Positions 33,759 through 42,555 of a stretch of DNA of 64,000 nt are shown in pieces. Origin of the DNA: Natrarchaeobaculum aegyptiacum (GTDB taxonomy: Archaea > Halobacteriota > Halobacteria > Halobacteriales > Natrialbaceae); the NCBI RefSeq assembly GCF_002156705.1, contig NZ_CP019893.1:744001-808000 (forward strand), in the 5' to 3' direction. Position numbers and translations under genes: made by a program. The notes beneath the pieces are model-generated. The model ran no database searches and was not told the DNA's origin. It worked only from the letters and a program-made list of their open reading frames with translations. How positions within the stretch are numbered: the first letter of the stretch is position 1; each line of letters begins with the position of its first letter.

Positions 33759-34571
33759 TCACCACCGCTCGTCGAGGAACGACCGGATCGCCGCCGTCAC
33801 CGGGGCCGGACGCTCGAGATTCGACGTGTGGCCTGCCGCTGGGATCAGTTCCATGCGGGCGTCTGGTAGCGCGTCGATCATCGGTTCGGCCCGCGATGGA
33901 TCGATCGACGGGTCCTCTTCGCCGTGGACGATCAGTACGGGAACGTCGATCTCGTCGAGGCGGTCGCTGACGTCAGGACGCTCGAGCCACGAGTGGAGTT
34001 CGTTGTACACCGCAGCGCCCGGGTAGGTCGCCCAGCGGTCGACCCATCGCTCGACGAGGTCTGGGTTCTCCTCGCGAGTGGTTTCCCCGAAGAGGTAGCC
34101 CGTGACACCCTCGGCAAGCGATCGGGGCACCGGGTCCTCGGACCCCTCGAGCGGTGCGACGAGCTGCCCGTAGGTCTCCTGTTCGGCCGACTCGTGTGGG
34201 CTCGCCATCGAGTCGATCAGGACGAGGCCCTCGACACGGTCGGGATAGGCCAGCGCAAACCGGAGGGCCATGAACCCGCCCATCGACATTCCACCGATGA
34301 TAGCCCGCTCTTCCCCGAGTCCGTCGAGGACGGCGGCACAGTCGTCGGCCAGATCCTCGAGGTCGTATCCAGGAGCGTACCGGTCGGTCCGTGCTCGCAG
34401 GTCGTAGGCGACGGCCCGGTACTCGTCCGCAAGTGCCTCGAGTTGCGGGTGGAACATCGTCCGATCCATCAGCGTTCCGTGGGCGAAGACGACTGGCGTA
34501 CCCTCGCCGAGATCGGTCGTCACTGCATCAGTTCGGGTACGGTACATCTCGCTGACTCTCTCGTCTCCCAT
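33759..34571 (-). CDS. Alpha/beta hydrolase
   Basis: 270 residues. The nucleophile elbow is GGMSMGGFMALRFA (Ser at about residue 95), the acid Asp is in LIVHGEEDPSIDPSRA, and the catalytic His is in IPAAGHTSNLERP. The oxyanion motif is VVFAHGTLMDR. Likely a carboxylesterase or lactonase-like enzyme; the substrate is unknown. The gene appears monocistronic and is divergent from the permease. Confidence 0.9.
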   Translation of the reverse strand: MGDERVSEMYRTRTDAVTTDLGEGTPVVFAHGTLMDRTMFHPQLEALADEYRAVAYDLRARTDRYAPGYDLEDLADDCAAVLDGLGEERAIIGGMSMGGFMALRFALAYPDRVEGLVLIDSMASPHESAEQETYGQLVAPLEGSEDPVPRSLAEGVTGYLFGETTREENPDLVERWVDRWATYPGAAVYNELHSWLERPDVSDRLDEIDVPVLIVHGEEDPSIDPSRAEPMIDALPDARMELIPAAGHTSNLERPAPVTAAIRSFLDERW

Positions 34572-34733
34572 GAGTCACGATACCGATGTTCAGTGACAAA
34601 AAGTTGCCTCTCGAGTCAGTCTTTTGAACGGACGTTTTCCACTTCGACGGGGGCGTGCGCTCGGGCGTCTGCTTTGCCGGACAGAACGGGCAGGCAACCA
34701 CACACACCAAAATAAACAGTCCATTTGACGGGT

Positions 34734-34743
34734 AGTTTAAAGT
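34734..34743 (+). promoter_or_regulatory. TATA box of the APC permease gene
   Basis: TAGTTTAAAG at 34734-34743, about 35-40 bases upstream of ATG 34777, predicts a leader of roughly 10-15 bases. Confidence 0.6.
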
Positions 34744-34776
34744 CGTCATGGGTGTCATTGTCTATCGTGTCAGTAG

Positions 34777-36222
34777 ATGTCTGACGACTTCAAGTTGATC
34801 GACGAACGGATCGGGCCGGTCGCGGCGGTCGCGTTGCTCATCGGGACGGCGGTGGGGATGAGCATCTTCATCGTCCCGACGCAGATGGCGGCCGTGGCCG
34901 GGCCGAGTATCGTACTCGCGATCTTGCTCTCGATAGTCCCGATGGTCCTTGGAATCTTGCTGTTGTTGCAACTCGGGGGTGCTATCCCGGTTGCCGGTGG
35001 AATCTACGTCTATGCCTCCCGGCTCGTGGGGCCGTACTGGGGCTTTCTCGGAGTCGTCGTGCCGGTCATCTCGGTGTGGGCGTACCTGTTGTTCGCCGCG
35101 CTCGGATTCGCCCAGTACGTCCCCGTCTTCGCCGACATCCCGACGCTCGCGTCGGTCTACATCCTGCTCGCGGTCTTCCTCGCGTTCAACTACGTCGGCG
35201 TTCGACTCGCGGCAAACGTGCAGATCCTGCTCGTCTGTCTGCTGATGGCGGCGATGGTCACCTTCATCGTCGGCGGTGGAACATCCTTCGACACCTCGAA
35301 CCTGACACCGATGTTCCCCGACGGCGACGGTGAACCGTTCGCCGACGGCTTCGCGCCGTTCTTCCTCGCTGCAGTCACCCTCTACATCCCGTTCCAGGGG
35401 TTCGCGATGATCATCGAGATCGGTGAGGAACTCGAGCGCCCGGCCAAGAATATCCCGCGGGTGCTGGCGGTGGGAATGTCACTCGTGGCGGTCCTGACCA
35501 TCGGCGTCGTCGTCGCGCTCGTCGGTGCCGTCCCCTGGCAGCAAATCGTCGAAGACGGCGAGGCGGTCGAGGGTGGTCTCGCAGCCGTCGGCGAGGGAAT
35601 CATGCCCGGGTGGGCGATCGCGTTCGTCGCTCTCGGGGCGCTCATCGCGGCAGCGACGACGGCGAACACGCTCTACACCTCCTACTCGCGGACGATCATG
35701 CGCGCGGCTCGAGACGACGTCGTCCCCGGCTTCTTCGCGGGTATCCACGACCGGTTCGACACCCCCCACCGCGCGCTCCTCTTACTCGGGGTACCACCGC
35801 TGCTCGTGGCCCCGCTGACCGGTCCGTTCGACGCCATCATCGCCGTCGACGTCCTCGACTGGCTCGTGACCGTCACCGTCACGGGAATTTTCATCTGTTT
35901 CATCTTCAGCGGCGTCGCGCTGTGGAACCTGCCGAAGGTGTTTCCCCAGCGATACGAATACTCGTTCTACAAACTCCCGCTGCCAGTGCTCAAGGTCGTC
36001 GCCGTCGGCAACGTCGTCGTCTCGGCCGTCTTCGTCGTGTTCGTCGCCGCGAGCGCTCCCTCGGCACTCCTGGCTCAGTTTGCCGGCATCGCCCTCGCCT
36101 CCGGCCTCTACGTCTACCGCATTCGCGTCTCCCGGCGAAACGGCGAGGACCTCAGGGAGAAGATGTCGCTGCTGCACAAACACGAATCGATCGGCGACGC
36201 CGGCGACTCCGGTGACGACTGA
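34777..36222 (+). CDS. APC-family amino acid/amine permease
   Basis: 481 residues with 12 predicted membrane helices. Helix 1 has the unwound substrate-binding motif typical of the APC fold (GPVAAVALLIGTAVGMSIFI), and helix 6 follows the loop ending IPFQGFAMIIEIGEELERPA with KNIPRVLAVG. It should import amino acids or small amines in symport or exchange; specificity cannot be read. No fused USP domain, unlike many haloarchaeal APC transporters. It is the last ordinary gene before the injection-system region. Confidence 0.92.
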   Translation: MSDDFKLIDERIGPVAAVALLIGTAVGMSIFIVPTQMAAVAGPSIVLAILLSIVPMVLGILLLLQLGGAIPVAGGIYVYASRLVGPYWGFLGVVVPVISVWAYLLFAALGFAQYVPVFADIPTLASVYILLAVFLAFNYVGVRLAANVQILLVCLLMAAMVTFIVGGGTSFDTSNLTPMFPDGDGEPFADGFAPFFLAAVTLYIPFQGFAMIIEIGEELERPAKNIPRVLAVGMSLVAVLTIGVVVALVGAVPWQQIVEDGEAVEGGLAAVGEGIMPGWAIAFVALGALIAAATTANTLYTSYSRTIMRAARDDVVPGFFAGIHDRFDTPHRALLLLGVPPLLVAPLTGPFDAIIAVDVLDWLVTVTVTGIFICFIFSGVALWNLPKVFPQRYEYSFYKLPLPVLKVVAVGNVVVSAVFVVFVAASAPSALLAQFAGIALASGLYVYRIRVSRRNGEDLREKMSLLHKHESIGDAGDSGDD

Positions 36223-36345
36223 CCCGGAATACTGGCAAATCGACGATTTTCTCAGACTCGAGTGGGCTCGCCGAGCGAACGTGACCTGCTCGAGACGAAC
36301 CGCTCTGTAGCTGGGCCGTTTCTTTGAGAACCCGCTGTCCGGGAC

Positions 36346-36399
36346 GTGAATCACGCCCAGTCGCGCGCAGCGTAGCGAGCACGACTGGGCGTGATTCAC
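36346..36399. repeat. Long perfect palindrome (18-bp stem, 18-base loop)
   Basis: GTGAATCACGCCCAGTCG at 36346-36363 is matched exactly by its reverse complement at 36382-36399. It lies 124 bases after the permease stop, at the boundary to the injection-system region. No T-run follows on either side. It may be a strong terminator or, given its length and perfection, a mobile palindromic element. Confidence 0.8.
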
Positions 36400-36516
36400 A
36401 TCCAGAAAGGGAGTTCCGTAGCTCACGATTTTGTTCGGCTCAAAAATGCTCTGTCTGGGATTTGAGCGCTAAACTTAACAGTAAGATATACATTCAGTCA
36501 CTACAACTGTTTTGAT

Positions 36517-36672
36517 ATGGGTAAAACAGATTCGATCAACGACCGTCGAGTCGACGTATTCATCTGAAGACATCCGGTCGAAGAGTGCTGGGGATGACTC
36601 CAAGCGGCACTTAGCAATCGCTTCTTTGACTCACTCAACGAGATCACAACAGCGATTAATACAGCTATTGAT
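36517..36672 (+). pseudogene. Relic of an IS630-family transposase (C-terminal part), possibly joined to another dead 5' end
   Basis: In one plus-strand frame the sequence reads MGKTDSINDRRVDVFI, stop, RHPVEECWG, stop, LQAALSNRFFDSLNEITTAI, NTAIDHP. The part from PVEECW onward matches the conserved C-terminal end of haloarchaeal IS630-type transposases (N-P-V-E-x-C-W followed by QLQAAL-NRFF-SL-E-T-AI). Two in-frame stops and the missing N-terminal catalytic region make it a dead fragment. The start resembles small RVDVYLP proteins found near integrases. Its right end abuts the truncated DUF4157 gene on the other strand. Confidence 0.6.
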
Positions 36673-37152
36673 CACCCCCTCGCAGGCCTGCTGAGCCGTC
36701 GACCCCGTGTGGACCTGAACGTGATCCAGCGAAGCATCTAATCGCCCCTCGAGGCCGGCTTTGATCTCACTGGCGAGTTGCTGGCCGGGTTCGGAGACGA
36801 CCTCCCGGACTGAGTCGGGGACGCTGGCCTCGCCTGCGGGTTCGTGATCACGGTGGGCAGCTTTGTTGCGATGCAGCGAGGCTTCGGTTTGCTGTTCGAT
36901 ATCGTGTGGGACTTCAGCCGGCCAGGTCTGCTGGCGCTCGCGGAAGGCGGCCATCTCGCTGGGAGTACCCATCGCGTCGGTGGGCATCCCTTCGGCAGCC
37001 CACTGGTGGGTGTCGGCGTGGCCGTACTGTTTAGCCGCGCGCTGTAACGTTGCGCGCTGGGTCTCGGTCGGCTCGACCTCGCGACTTAGTTCCTCTCGAG
37101 ACATCACAGAAATGAGCGTACCGCCGAGCGGTTGTCTGTCGATACCTGACAT
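36631..37152 (-). pseudogene. Truncated DUF4157 (eCIS core domain) cargo protein
   Basis: From ATG 37152 the frame gives 173 residues. After ~110 disordered residues comes the start of a DUF4157 domain: VPDSVREVVSEPGQQLASEI, EGRLDASLDHVQVHTGSTAQ. At QACEGVI the match stops and the frame ends INSCINRCCDLVE. The metal-binding HExxH half and the variable C-terminus are absent. The break coincides with the IS630 relic, so the gene was cut by an insertion. It follows the partner gene at 37167 by 14 bases and is diverged from the other DUF4157 copies, so it was a distinct cargo. Confidence 0.75.
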
Positions 37153-37166
37153 CTCCTGTTGGTGAG

Positions 37167-38126
37167 TTATGGTGTGGCGAGCAGTCGGTCGTTGTCGGGA
37201 TCGGTGAAGTCGGGGTACATTTCCAGGCGTTTGTACTGTTCGGCGGCTTCGATGCGACCGGGACCGAGCACGCAGAATTCCTCGGGTGGGTGCAGCCCCA
37301 TCCGGACGAAGCAATCGCGAATCTGGCACTGCAGGTAGTGATCGAAATACTCGCGGAACTGCTCGAGTGACCCGGGTTCAATTGGTGCGAGTTCGATCAA
37401 CGTGTCCGGCTCGCGATTGAAGGGGTCGTCGGCAGGTTCGCCGATGTGCTCGCGGCCACTGCTGTCGACGTAGGCGGTGTACAGCGAGGAGACGCCGCCG
37501 ATCTCAAGCGCGTCACTCGCATCAATATCTCGGTTTCGAGCCAGTGATTCGACCTGTTCGGTAAACGATTGCCAGGCTGAACGAGTCGAGTCGCTCAACT
37601 CTGAGACGGAGGTGTCCGCGTCCTTGAGGTTGATCCCGTGGACGGTCGCGAGCGTCTCAACCTCGTCCGCGAACTCGGTCTGTGTGGTATCGATGCCGAG
37701 ATAGACGTGCTGGCGGTACAGCACCGAGTTCGGTCCTGCTGCGTCAGCCGGAATCAGGATCGCACGCTCGGTGTCGTCGTGGTAACTCTGCAGTTGCTGT
37801 TTCAGCTCGCCGAACAGCGCGTCGAACTCCGCATCCGTGAGGGTCTGAATTGCCTGTCTGACAGCGTCGATCCGTTCGGGGTGGATATCCGGCGGAACGG
37901 TGTCATAGCCCCGCTCGGCGTAGACGTAGTACTGCGCGAACCGACGGGCCTGTTCGACGTGTTCGTTGCTCTCGTCACTCCGTTGGGATGGATCGTCGGC
38001 ATAGCCGTCTTGTTCGTGGTACTTGATCTCGCCACTTTCGTCCATCTCAATGAGATGCTCAACGTCATTGTTGTCAATAACACTAAGACCTACTCGTTCA
38101 GATTCGCCGGTTATGATCGCGTCCAT
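37167..38126 (-). CDS. DUF4157-partner protein, copy 3 (unrecognised family)
   Basis: 319 residues, acidic, no membrane helix or signal. It shares with the copies at 39689 and 41605 an N-terminal segment (SVIDNNDVEHLIEMDESGEI with KYHEQDGY), the motif QARRFAQYYVYAERGYDT, the motif YRQHVYLGIDTTQTEFADE, and near the C-terminus the most conserved block CQIRDCFVRMGLHPPEEFCV. It starts three bases after the stop of the DUF4157 gene at 38130, so the two are translationally coupled. No known family is recognised. Because each intact DUF4157 gene has its own copy, an adaptor, chaperone or self-protection role for that cargo is inferred. Confidence 0.85.
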   Translation of the reverse strand: MDAIITGESERVGLSVIDNNDVEHLIEMDESGEIKYHEQDGYADDPSQRSDESNEHVEQARRFAQYYVYAERGYDTVPPDIHPERIDAVRQAIQTLTDAEFDALFGELKQQLQSYHDDTERAILIPADAAGPNSVLYRQHVYLGIDTTQTEFADEVETLATVHGINLKDADTSVSELSDSTRSAWQSFTEQVESLARNRDIDASDALEIGGVSSLYTAYVDSSGREHIGEPADDPFNREPDTLIELAPIEPGSLEQFREYFDHYLQCQIRDCFVRMGLHPPEEFCVLGPGRIEAAEQYKRLEMYPDFTDPDNDRLLATP

Positions 38127-38129
38127 AAT

Positions 38130-39407
38130 TTATCCCCTCCTACTCTGTGCGTCACCCGTCGAGTCACCCACTCCAGTCTCTGCCCCACCGAAGCGCTGTC
38201 GGATCTTTTCGTCGACCAACTTTTCGATGTAACTGCTAAAGTCACTGGACTGCTGAGCGATCGCGTCGGATCCGCTCTCGAAGACGGGATCATAGGCGGC
38301 TTTGGAGACATCACTGGCGATGCCGGAGGCGAGTTCGGAGACGACCTGCTGGCCGGCAACCGCGCCACCAGCAGTGCCCACACCGGGGGCGATCAACGTA
38401 CCAGCAGCGGCACCGACTAGCCCACCGACCGCACCGATCGCTCCTTTGCCGGTGGCTTTCCCTAAGCGCTCGGTGAGCGATTGACGCGTTTTACCGGATT
38501 GGATCTGACTGATGAGCTTCTGCTGGTTTTCGACCAGCGTGCCGACCGTCTCCACCAGATCACCGTCGTCGAGTTCCTGCAACTCGAGGTCGTCGTCGCT
38601 GTCTTGGTCCTGATCCTGGTCAGTCCCACTGATACCGGGGACCCGTTCGGCGACCGATGACAGTGCGCCTTTGACCGATCGCTGCACGTGTACATCCGTT
38701 CCCATCCGGTTGACGACCAGCGGCTCCTCACCAGAGAGTGCCTGCGTTGCGGCCTCGTCGGCCTCTCGCTCGAGTTGGGGATCAGGGTCGATCTCGAGGT
38801 CAGCGCCCTCCTGAGGCATCATGCTGATCGGTGCGCCGCCGTTCTGTTGTGTGACGTGGGCGAGTTCGTGCGCCAGAAGGTGCTGGCCCTCCGGAGTTTC
38901 AGGATCGTACTCGCCCGAGTTGAACACGATATCGTTCCCGCAGGTAAACGCCTTCGCGTCGATCGCCTCAGCGGCTTTCGCTGCAGTGCCGCCCGTGTGA
39001 ATGCGCACGTCCGAGAAATCGGCGTCCATCCGCTCCTCGAGGGCGCGCTGGACGGGCTGATCCAGCGGTTGGCCACCGTTGCTCAGCACGTCCAGGACCT
39101 TGCCGGGAACCTCGTCGATGGTCGTGTCGGTCCCCTCGAGCGAGCGCTGGATCTGACCCTCGTCACGACCGAATAGTCGTGGAACCGCCGAATCAGCGAG
39201 ATCCACGGCCGCAGCGGAGTGATCGAACGTCGCTGCCTCGAGGTGGGTCTCCACCCGGGCATGCTCGAGAGCAGCCGCCGCCAGCGGTTTGGGGCTTCCA
39301 TCACGGACAGCAGCCGACGAAGACGCCGTGTCGGCTGTCTGTACCCGTGACGTGTCGCTCGTCTCGTCGTCCGAGTCCGCGTTCCGGGAGCGCTTCCAGT
39401 TTGTCAT
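38130..39407 (-). CDS. DUF4157 (eCIS core domain) cargo protein with Gly-rich C-terminus, copy 3
   Basis: 425 residues. After a disordered N-terminus and AVDLADSAVPRLFGRDEGQI comes the full DUF4157 domain: GQPLDQPVQRALEERMD, VRIHTGGTAAKAAEAI, AFTCGNDIVFNSGEYDPE and the metallopeptidase-like HELAHVTQQ (HExxH at about residue 180). The C-terminal ~170 residues are unique, with a Gly/Ala-rich hydrophobic stretch (AIGAVGGLVGAAAGTLIAPG and VGTAGGAVAG) of membrane-inserting look. DUF4157 marks proteins loaded into contractile injection particles. The N-terminal 230 residues are almost identical to the copy at 42556, while the C-termini are unrelated. Confidence 0.92.
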   Translation of the reverse strand: MTNWKRSRNADSDDETSDTSRVQTADTASSSAAVRDGSPKPLAAAALEHARVETHLEAATFDHSAAAVDLADSAVPRLFGRDEGQIQRSLEGTDTTIDEVPGKVLDVLSNGGQPLDQPVQRALEERMDADFSDVRIHTGGTAAKAAEAIDAKAFTCGNDIVFNSGEYDPETPEGQHLLAHELAHVTQQNGGAPISMMPQEGADLEIDPDPQLEREADEAATQALSGEEPLVVNRMGTDVHVQRSVKGALSSVAERVPGISGTDQDQDQDSDDDLELQELDDGDLVETVGTLVENQQKLISQIQSGKTRQSLTERLGKATGKGAIGAVGGLVGAAAGTLIAPGVGTAGGAVAGQQVVSELASGIASDVSKAAYDPVFESGSDAIAQQSSDFSSYIEKLVDEKIRQRFGGAETGVGDSTGDAQSRRG

Positions 39408-39670
39408 CTCCCTTCCCTCCGGGAGCGGTCGGTGTGGCCACGATTGGAGATTCGATTGGACATACTTGTCTTGGTTTTTGTTCTAAGGTGAGCACCATAA
39501 TTCTTTGCGTGATAACTACGCTCTGTAAGGGCATGATGGCAGCGATACGTGGTTGGAGAGATGGAGAATTACCACTTCTAACCGAGGAATAATTGGAATG
39601 CGATGAATATGTACACCGACGCGGGGGCCACTTGCGCGCGGAATTCGAGCGGATCAGCGTAATTCTCGAG
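38690..39670. repeat. Duplicated ~1-kb segment, downstream copy
   Basis: Highly similar, in the same orientation, to 43059-44059. It covers the DUF4157 domain coding region, the N-terminus, the upstream promoter region and the first ~65 bases of the AAA+ ATPase gene. Offsets between matching landmarks are 4369 at the left and 4386 at the right, so only small indels separate them. Long stretches in the domain are identical. Confidence 0.9.
39603..39670 (+). pseudogene. Dead 5' stub of the AAA+ ATPase gene
   Basis: ATGAATATGTACACCGACGC at 39603 repeats the start of the ATPase gene at 43989. A small deletion (GGGGGCC against CGGAGACC) shifts the frame, giving MNMYTDAGATCARNSSGSA and a stop, and similarity ends at TTCTCGAG (39670). 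It was carried along by the segment duplication and has no function of its own. Confidence 0.85.
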
Positions 39671-39688
39671 TAATCAGTATTAGTTCGG

Positions 39689-40723
39689 TCAGTTCAGCAG
39701 TGATTTCACACTGCCGAGCAGGGAGTTATCACCGAAGTATTTCGAGTCGAGGTCGGAGAGGTACGCCCCGTCCTCGTCAGGTGCATGGTAGTCCGGATAG
39801 AAGTCGACCTCCTCGTAGGCCAGTGCAGCAGCAATGTGACCCAGACCCAGGATCTGATACTCTTCGGGTGGCTTCACACCCATTCGAACGAAACAATCCC
39901 GGATCTGACACGCCAGATCGAACGACAGCCCGTGCTGGAACTGCTCGAGCGTGCCGGGATCGACCGGTGGTTCCTCGAACCGAGCGTCGGGTTCCCTGTC
40001 GGGTTCGATCGCGGTCGTTACCTGCTCGATGCCGTCGTGGTCGAGATACGCCATATGCAGTTCGGAGGTCGTATCGACGTAGAAGCCCTCGGCCAATTCC
40101 GCCAGTTCGTCCTCGTTGGGCTGTGCGAACAACTCCGTCGAAAAGCCGGACCAGGTCTCGAGGCCATCGTCGGTTAGTCCCGCTAGTGGCGTCTCGTTCG
40201 GTGATTGCTCGTCTAAATCGAGACCGAACTCCGCAGCGAGCTCTCGAGCGTCATCCGCAAGGTCGGTCTCGAGGGGATCGAGCCCGAGATAAACGTGCTT
40301 GCGATAGAGATGGTAGTCCTCGTCTTGCGAGTCTGCCGGCGGGTGAAGGACGCGCTCGGTGCTGTCGCCGTGGTGACTTTTCAGTTGCTGGTAGAGATCA
40401 CCGAAGTGATCCTCGAACTCCTCGAGGTCCATCGAATCGAGCGCCGAGCGAACCGCCTGCAGGTGGACGGGGTTTTTCCACTTCGGGGTGACTGTGTCGT
40501 AACCCCGATTCAGGAAGACGTAGTACTGGGCATAGCGGCGGGCCTGCTTGCCGTGTTCGCTTTCTTCTCGAGTGCGGTTGTCGGCTTTATCCGAATACGA
40601 TTCTGATTGATGGTATGAAACCTCACCATCGAGAAACATCGAAATTTCATGTAGCGAACCAGTATTGTCGTAAACATCGACGGCTACACCCTTCTCGTTT
40701 TCATCAATGATTTCTGCTCGCAT
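39689..40723 (-). CDS. DUF4157-partner protein, copy 2 (unrecognised family)
   Basis: 344 residues, the longest of the three paralogues because of an extra C-terminal ~20 residues (DSKYFGDNSLLGSVKSLLN). Shared motifs are SLHEISMFLDGEVSYHQSE, QARRYAQYYVFLNRGYDTV, YRKHVYLGLDPLETDLADD and CQIRDCFVRMGVKPPEEYQI. It starts four bases after the stop of the N-truncated DUF4157 gene at 40728. The protein is acidic, with no zinc motif and no signal. Function unknown; see the copy at 37167 for the argument from pairing. Confidence 0.85.
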   Translation of the reverse strand: MRAEIIDENEKGVAVDVYDNTGSLHEISMFLDGEVSYHQSESYSDKADNRTREESEHGKQARRYAQYYVFLNRGYDTVTPKWKNPVHLQAVRSALDSMDLEEFEDHFGDLYQQLKSHHGDSTERVLHPPADSQDEDYHLYRKHVYLGLDPLETDLADDARELAAEFGLDLDEQSPNETPLAGLTDDGLETWSGFSTELFAQPNEDELAELAEGFYVDTTSELHMAYLDHDGIEQVTTAIEPDREPDARFEEPPVDPGTLEQFQHGLSFDLACQIRDCFVRMGVKPPEEYQILGLGHIAAALAYEEVDFYPDYHAPDEDGAYLSDLDSKYFGDNSLLGSVKSLLN

Positions 40724-40727
40724 TCTT

Positions 40728-41582
40728 TCACCTCAGACCGGTCCCATCGTTATCGTTCCAATCGTCATCCTCATCCCGGCCACCGAGCCAGCCTGGCAGG
40801 CGGTCGCGCAAGGCACCAGCCTTCTCATGGACGCGACCAGATGCCATTTGCTCGGCAGTCTGACCGATGGCAGGGCTGGTATCGAGCATGCCTTTAGTGG
40901 CAGCCCCAGCCAGACCGGCTCCAATAATCGCCCCCAGCGGGCCTGCCAGCCCTAACGCGGCAATCCCCGCGCCAGTCGCTAATCCGGCTCCACTCGAGAG
41001 GGCGTCCTTTCCAGCCTCGGAGACCATCTTTCGTTTGGTCGAGGCGGGCCGGATCTGTTCGGAGACGTACTTGCCGAGTTCGGACACCTGCTCCTCGAGA
41101 TTTTCGACTCGGTCTTCGACCGAGCCCTCGGTGGCCCCCATCTGAGCGTAGCTGTCGGCTTCACGCTTCTGATCGTTTTTCAGCGTTTCGTGGTTGACCT
41201 TCGCGAAACTTGCCACAGTACTGCCGATATCGGCGATGGCCCCCGTAAACCGCTGGACGTGGATTTCGGTGTCGGCCATCTCGCCCTCGAGGCCGGTCTC
41301 CCAGCCGCGCATGACCTGGCCGGCGATCTCGTCGGCCTCGCGTTCGGCGGCCGGGTCGGGGTCGACCTCCATCTCGACTTCGGTTTTGGGCATCATCGAG
41401 ATGGGAGCGTCGGGTTGCTGCAGCGTGTGGACGACCTCGTGGGCGATGAGATGCTGGCCTTCCGGACTCTCGGGATCGTACTCGCCGGAGTTGAACACGA
41501 GTGTGAACGCCGACTGCCAGCCAGGGATACGTGAGTTGTTCGTCGTCGGCTGCGGCGACGCGACACGGGATTCGACACTCAT
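40728..41582 (-). CDS. DUF4157 cargo protein lacking the N-terminal half of the domain, copy 2
   Basis: 284 residues from ATG 41582, 22 bases after the stop of the partner gene at 41605. The first ~32 residues (MSVESRVASPQPTTNNSRIP, GWQSAFT) are not DUF4157; the domain begins abruptly at LVFNSGEYDPESPEGQHLIA and keeps HEVVHTLQQPDAPISMMPKT (HExxH at about residue 48). The GQPLD and VRIHTGG blocks are missing. A Gly/Ala-rich hydrophobic stretch lies at about 200-245 (SSGAGLATGAGIAALGLAGP). Either a deletion removed ~120 residues or it is a deliberate short form; an intact frame and an intact partner favour a working gene. Confidence 0.75.
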   Translation of the reverse strand: MSVESRVASPQPTTNNSRIPGWQSAFTLVFNSGEYDPESPEGQHLIAHEVVHTLQQPDAPISMMPKTEVEMEVDPDPAAEREADEIAGQVMRGWETGLEGEMADTEIHVQRFTGAIADIGSTVASFAKVNHETLKNDQKREADSYAQMGATEGSVEDRVENLEEQVSELGKYVSEQIRPASTKRKMVSEAGKDALSSGAGLATGAGIAALGLAGPLGAIIGAGLAGAATKGMLDTSPAIGQTAEQMASGRVHEKAGALRDRLPGWLGGRDEDDDWNDNDGTGLR

Positions 41583-41604
41583 GAATGCTGTCTGCAGGTC
41601 TGGG

Positions 41605-42552
41605 TTAGGCCCTGTAGCCTGGAACGTCGGTGTTCGGATCGGCGTAGTCGGGGTAACAATCGAAGTGGCGGTACTTCTGGGCGAATTTGTAGAGGCCATG
41701 ACCAAGCACGCGGTACTGTGCGGGCGGTTCCTCGCCCATCCCGACGTAGCAGTCTCTGATCTGGCAGAGCAAGTGTTCCTCGATTAGGGGCCGGAACTGC
41801 TCAACTGAATGCGCAGGCATCGGCGTGAACTCGAGGCGGGCATCGGGTTCTCGATCAAACGGACGATTGCCTTCGACGACGCGGTCGTCATTAGTGTCCT
41901 CGTAGTACAGCAGGTGGACATCCGAGACTGCCTCGACAGAGAACTCCGGCGGCTCGATGTCGCCGGACGCCGCTCGCTGCTGAACTTGGCCGGCGAAACT
42001 GGCGACCTTCTGTCGGAGGCCTCCACTGTCGGTCTGAGATTCGACTTCGTCAACAATCGTCGCCAGTTCGTCGCTGTACGCGTCCGCGGTCGCTCGGACC
42101 TCCTCGAGATCCTCCGCGAGGTAGACGTCGAGCATGTAGAGTCTAAACTCCTCGCGATCGACGTACTCGAGGGAATCGACCGGTGGGTCGACTGACGGAT
42201 CGTCGTAGCTAACCACTTGCCGGTGGAACGGCTCGAACAGCGACTCGAACTGATCGTCGTCCATCGTGTGGACGGCCGCGAGTACCGCAGCGATCCGATC
42301 CGGGTTCATACGCGGCTCAATCGTGTCGTACCCTGTTTCTCGGTAGACGTGATATTTTGCATAGCGGCGAGCCTGAGTGATGCGTTCGTCTTCGGTGTTG
42401 GTGCGTTCAGAGGGATTATCAGGATATTCCTCCTGATTGTGATAGACAATTTCGCCATCAAATAGCATCTCAATTTTATGTTTTTCTCCGCTGGCGTCAA
42501 CCACTTCTATTCCTACACCTTCGTCTGTCTCACCTGCGATATTGGCTTTCAT
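41605..42552 (-). CDS. DUF4157-partner protein, copy 1 (unrecognised family)
   Basis: 315 residues. It carries the same ordered motifs as its two paralogues: EKHKIEMLFDGEIVYHNQEE, QARRYAKYHVYRETGYDTIE, LYMLDVYLAEDLEEVRATAD and CQIRDCYVGMGEEPPAQYRV, and ends YPDYADPNTDVPGYRA. The three differ most in the middle (about residues 120-230). It starts three bases after the DUF4157 gene at 42556. Base composition in the N-terminal codons is AT-richer than in neighbours (about 42440-42560), hinting at foreign origin. Confidence 0.85.
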   Translation of the reverse strand: MKANIAGETDEGVGIEVVDASGEKHKIEMLFDGEIVYHNQEEYPDNPSERTNTEDERITQARRYAKYHVYRETGYDTIEPRMNPDRIAAVLAAVHTMDDDQFESLFEPFHRQVVSYDDPSVDPPVDSLEYVDREEFRLYMLDVYLAEDLEEVRATADAYSDELATIVDEVESQTDSGGLRQKVASFAGQVQQRAASGDIEPPEFSVEAVSDVHLLYYEDTNDDRVVEGNRPFDREPDARLEFTPMPAHSVEQFRPLIEEHLLCQIRDCYVGMGEEPPAQYRVLGHGLYKFAQKYRHFDCYPDYADPNTDVPGYRA

Positions 42553-42555
42553 ACT

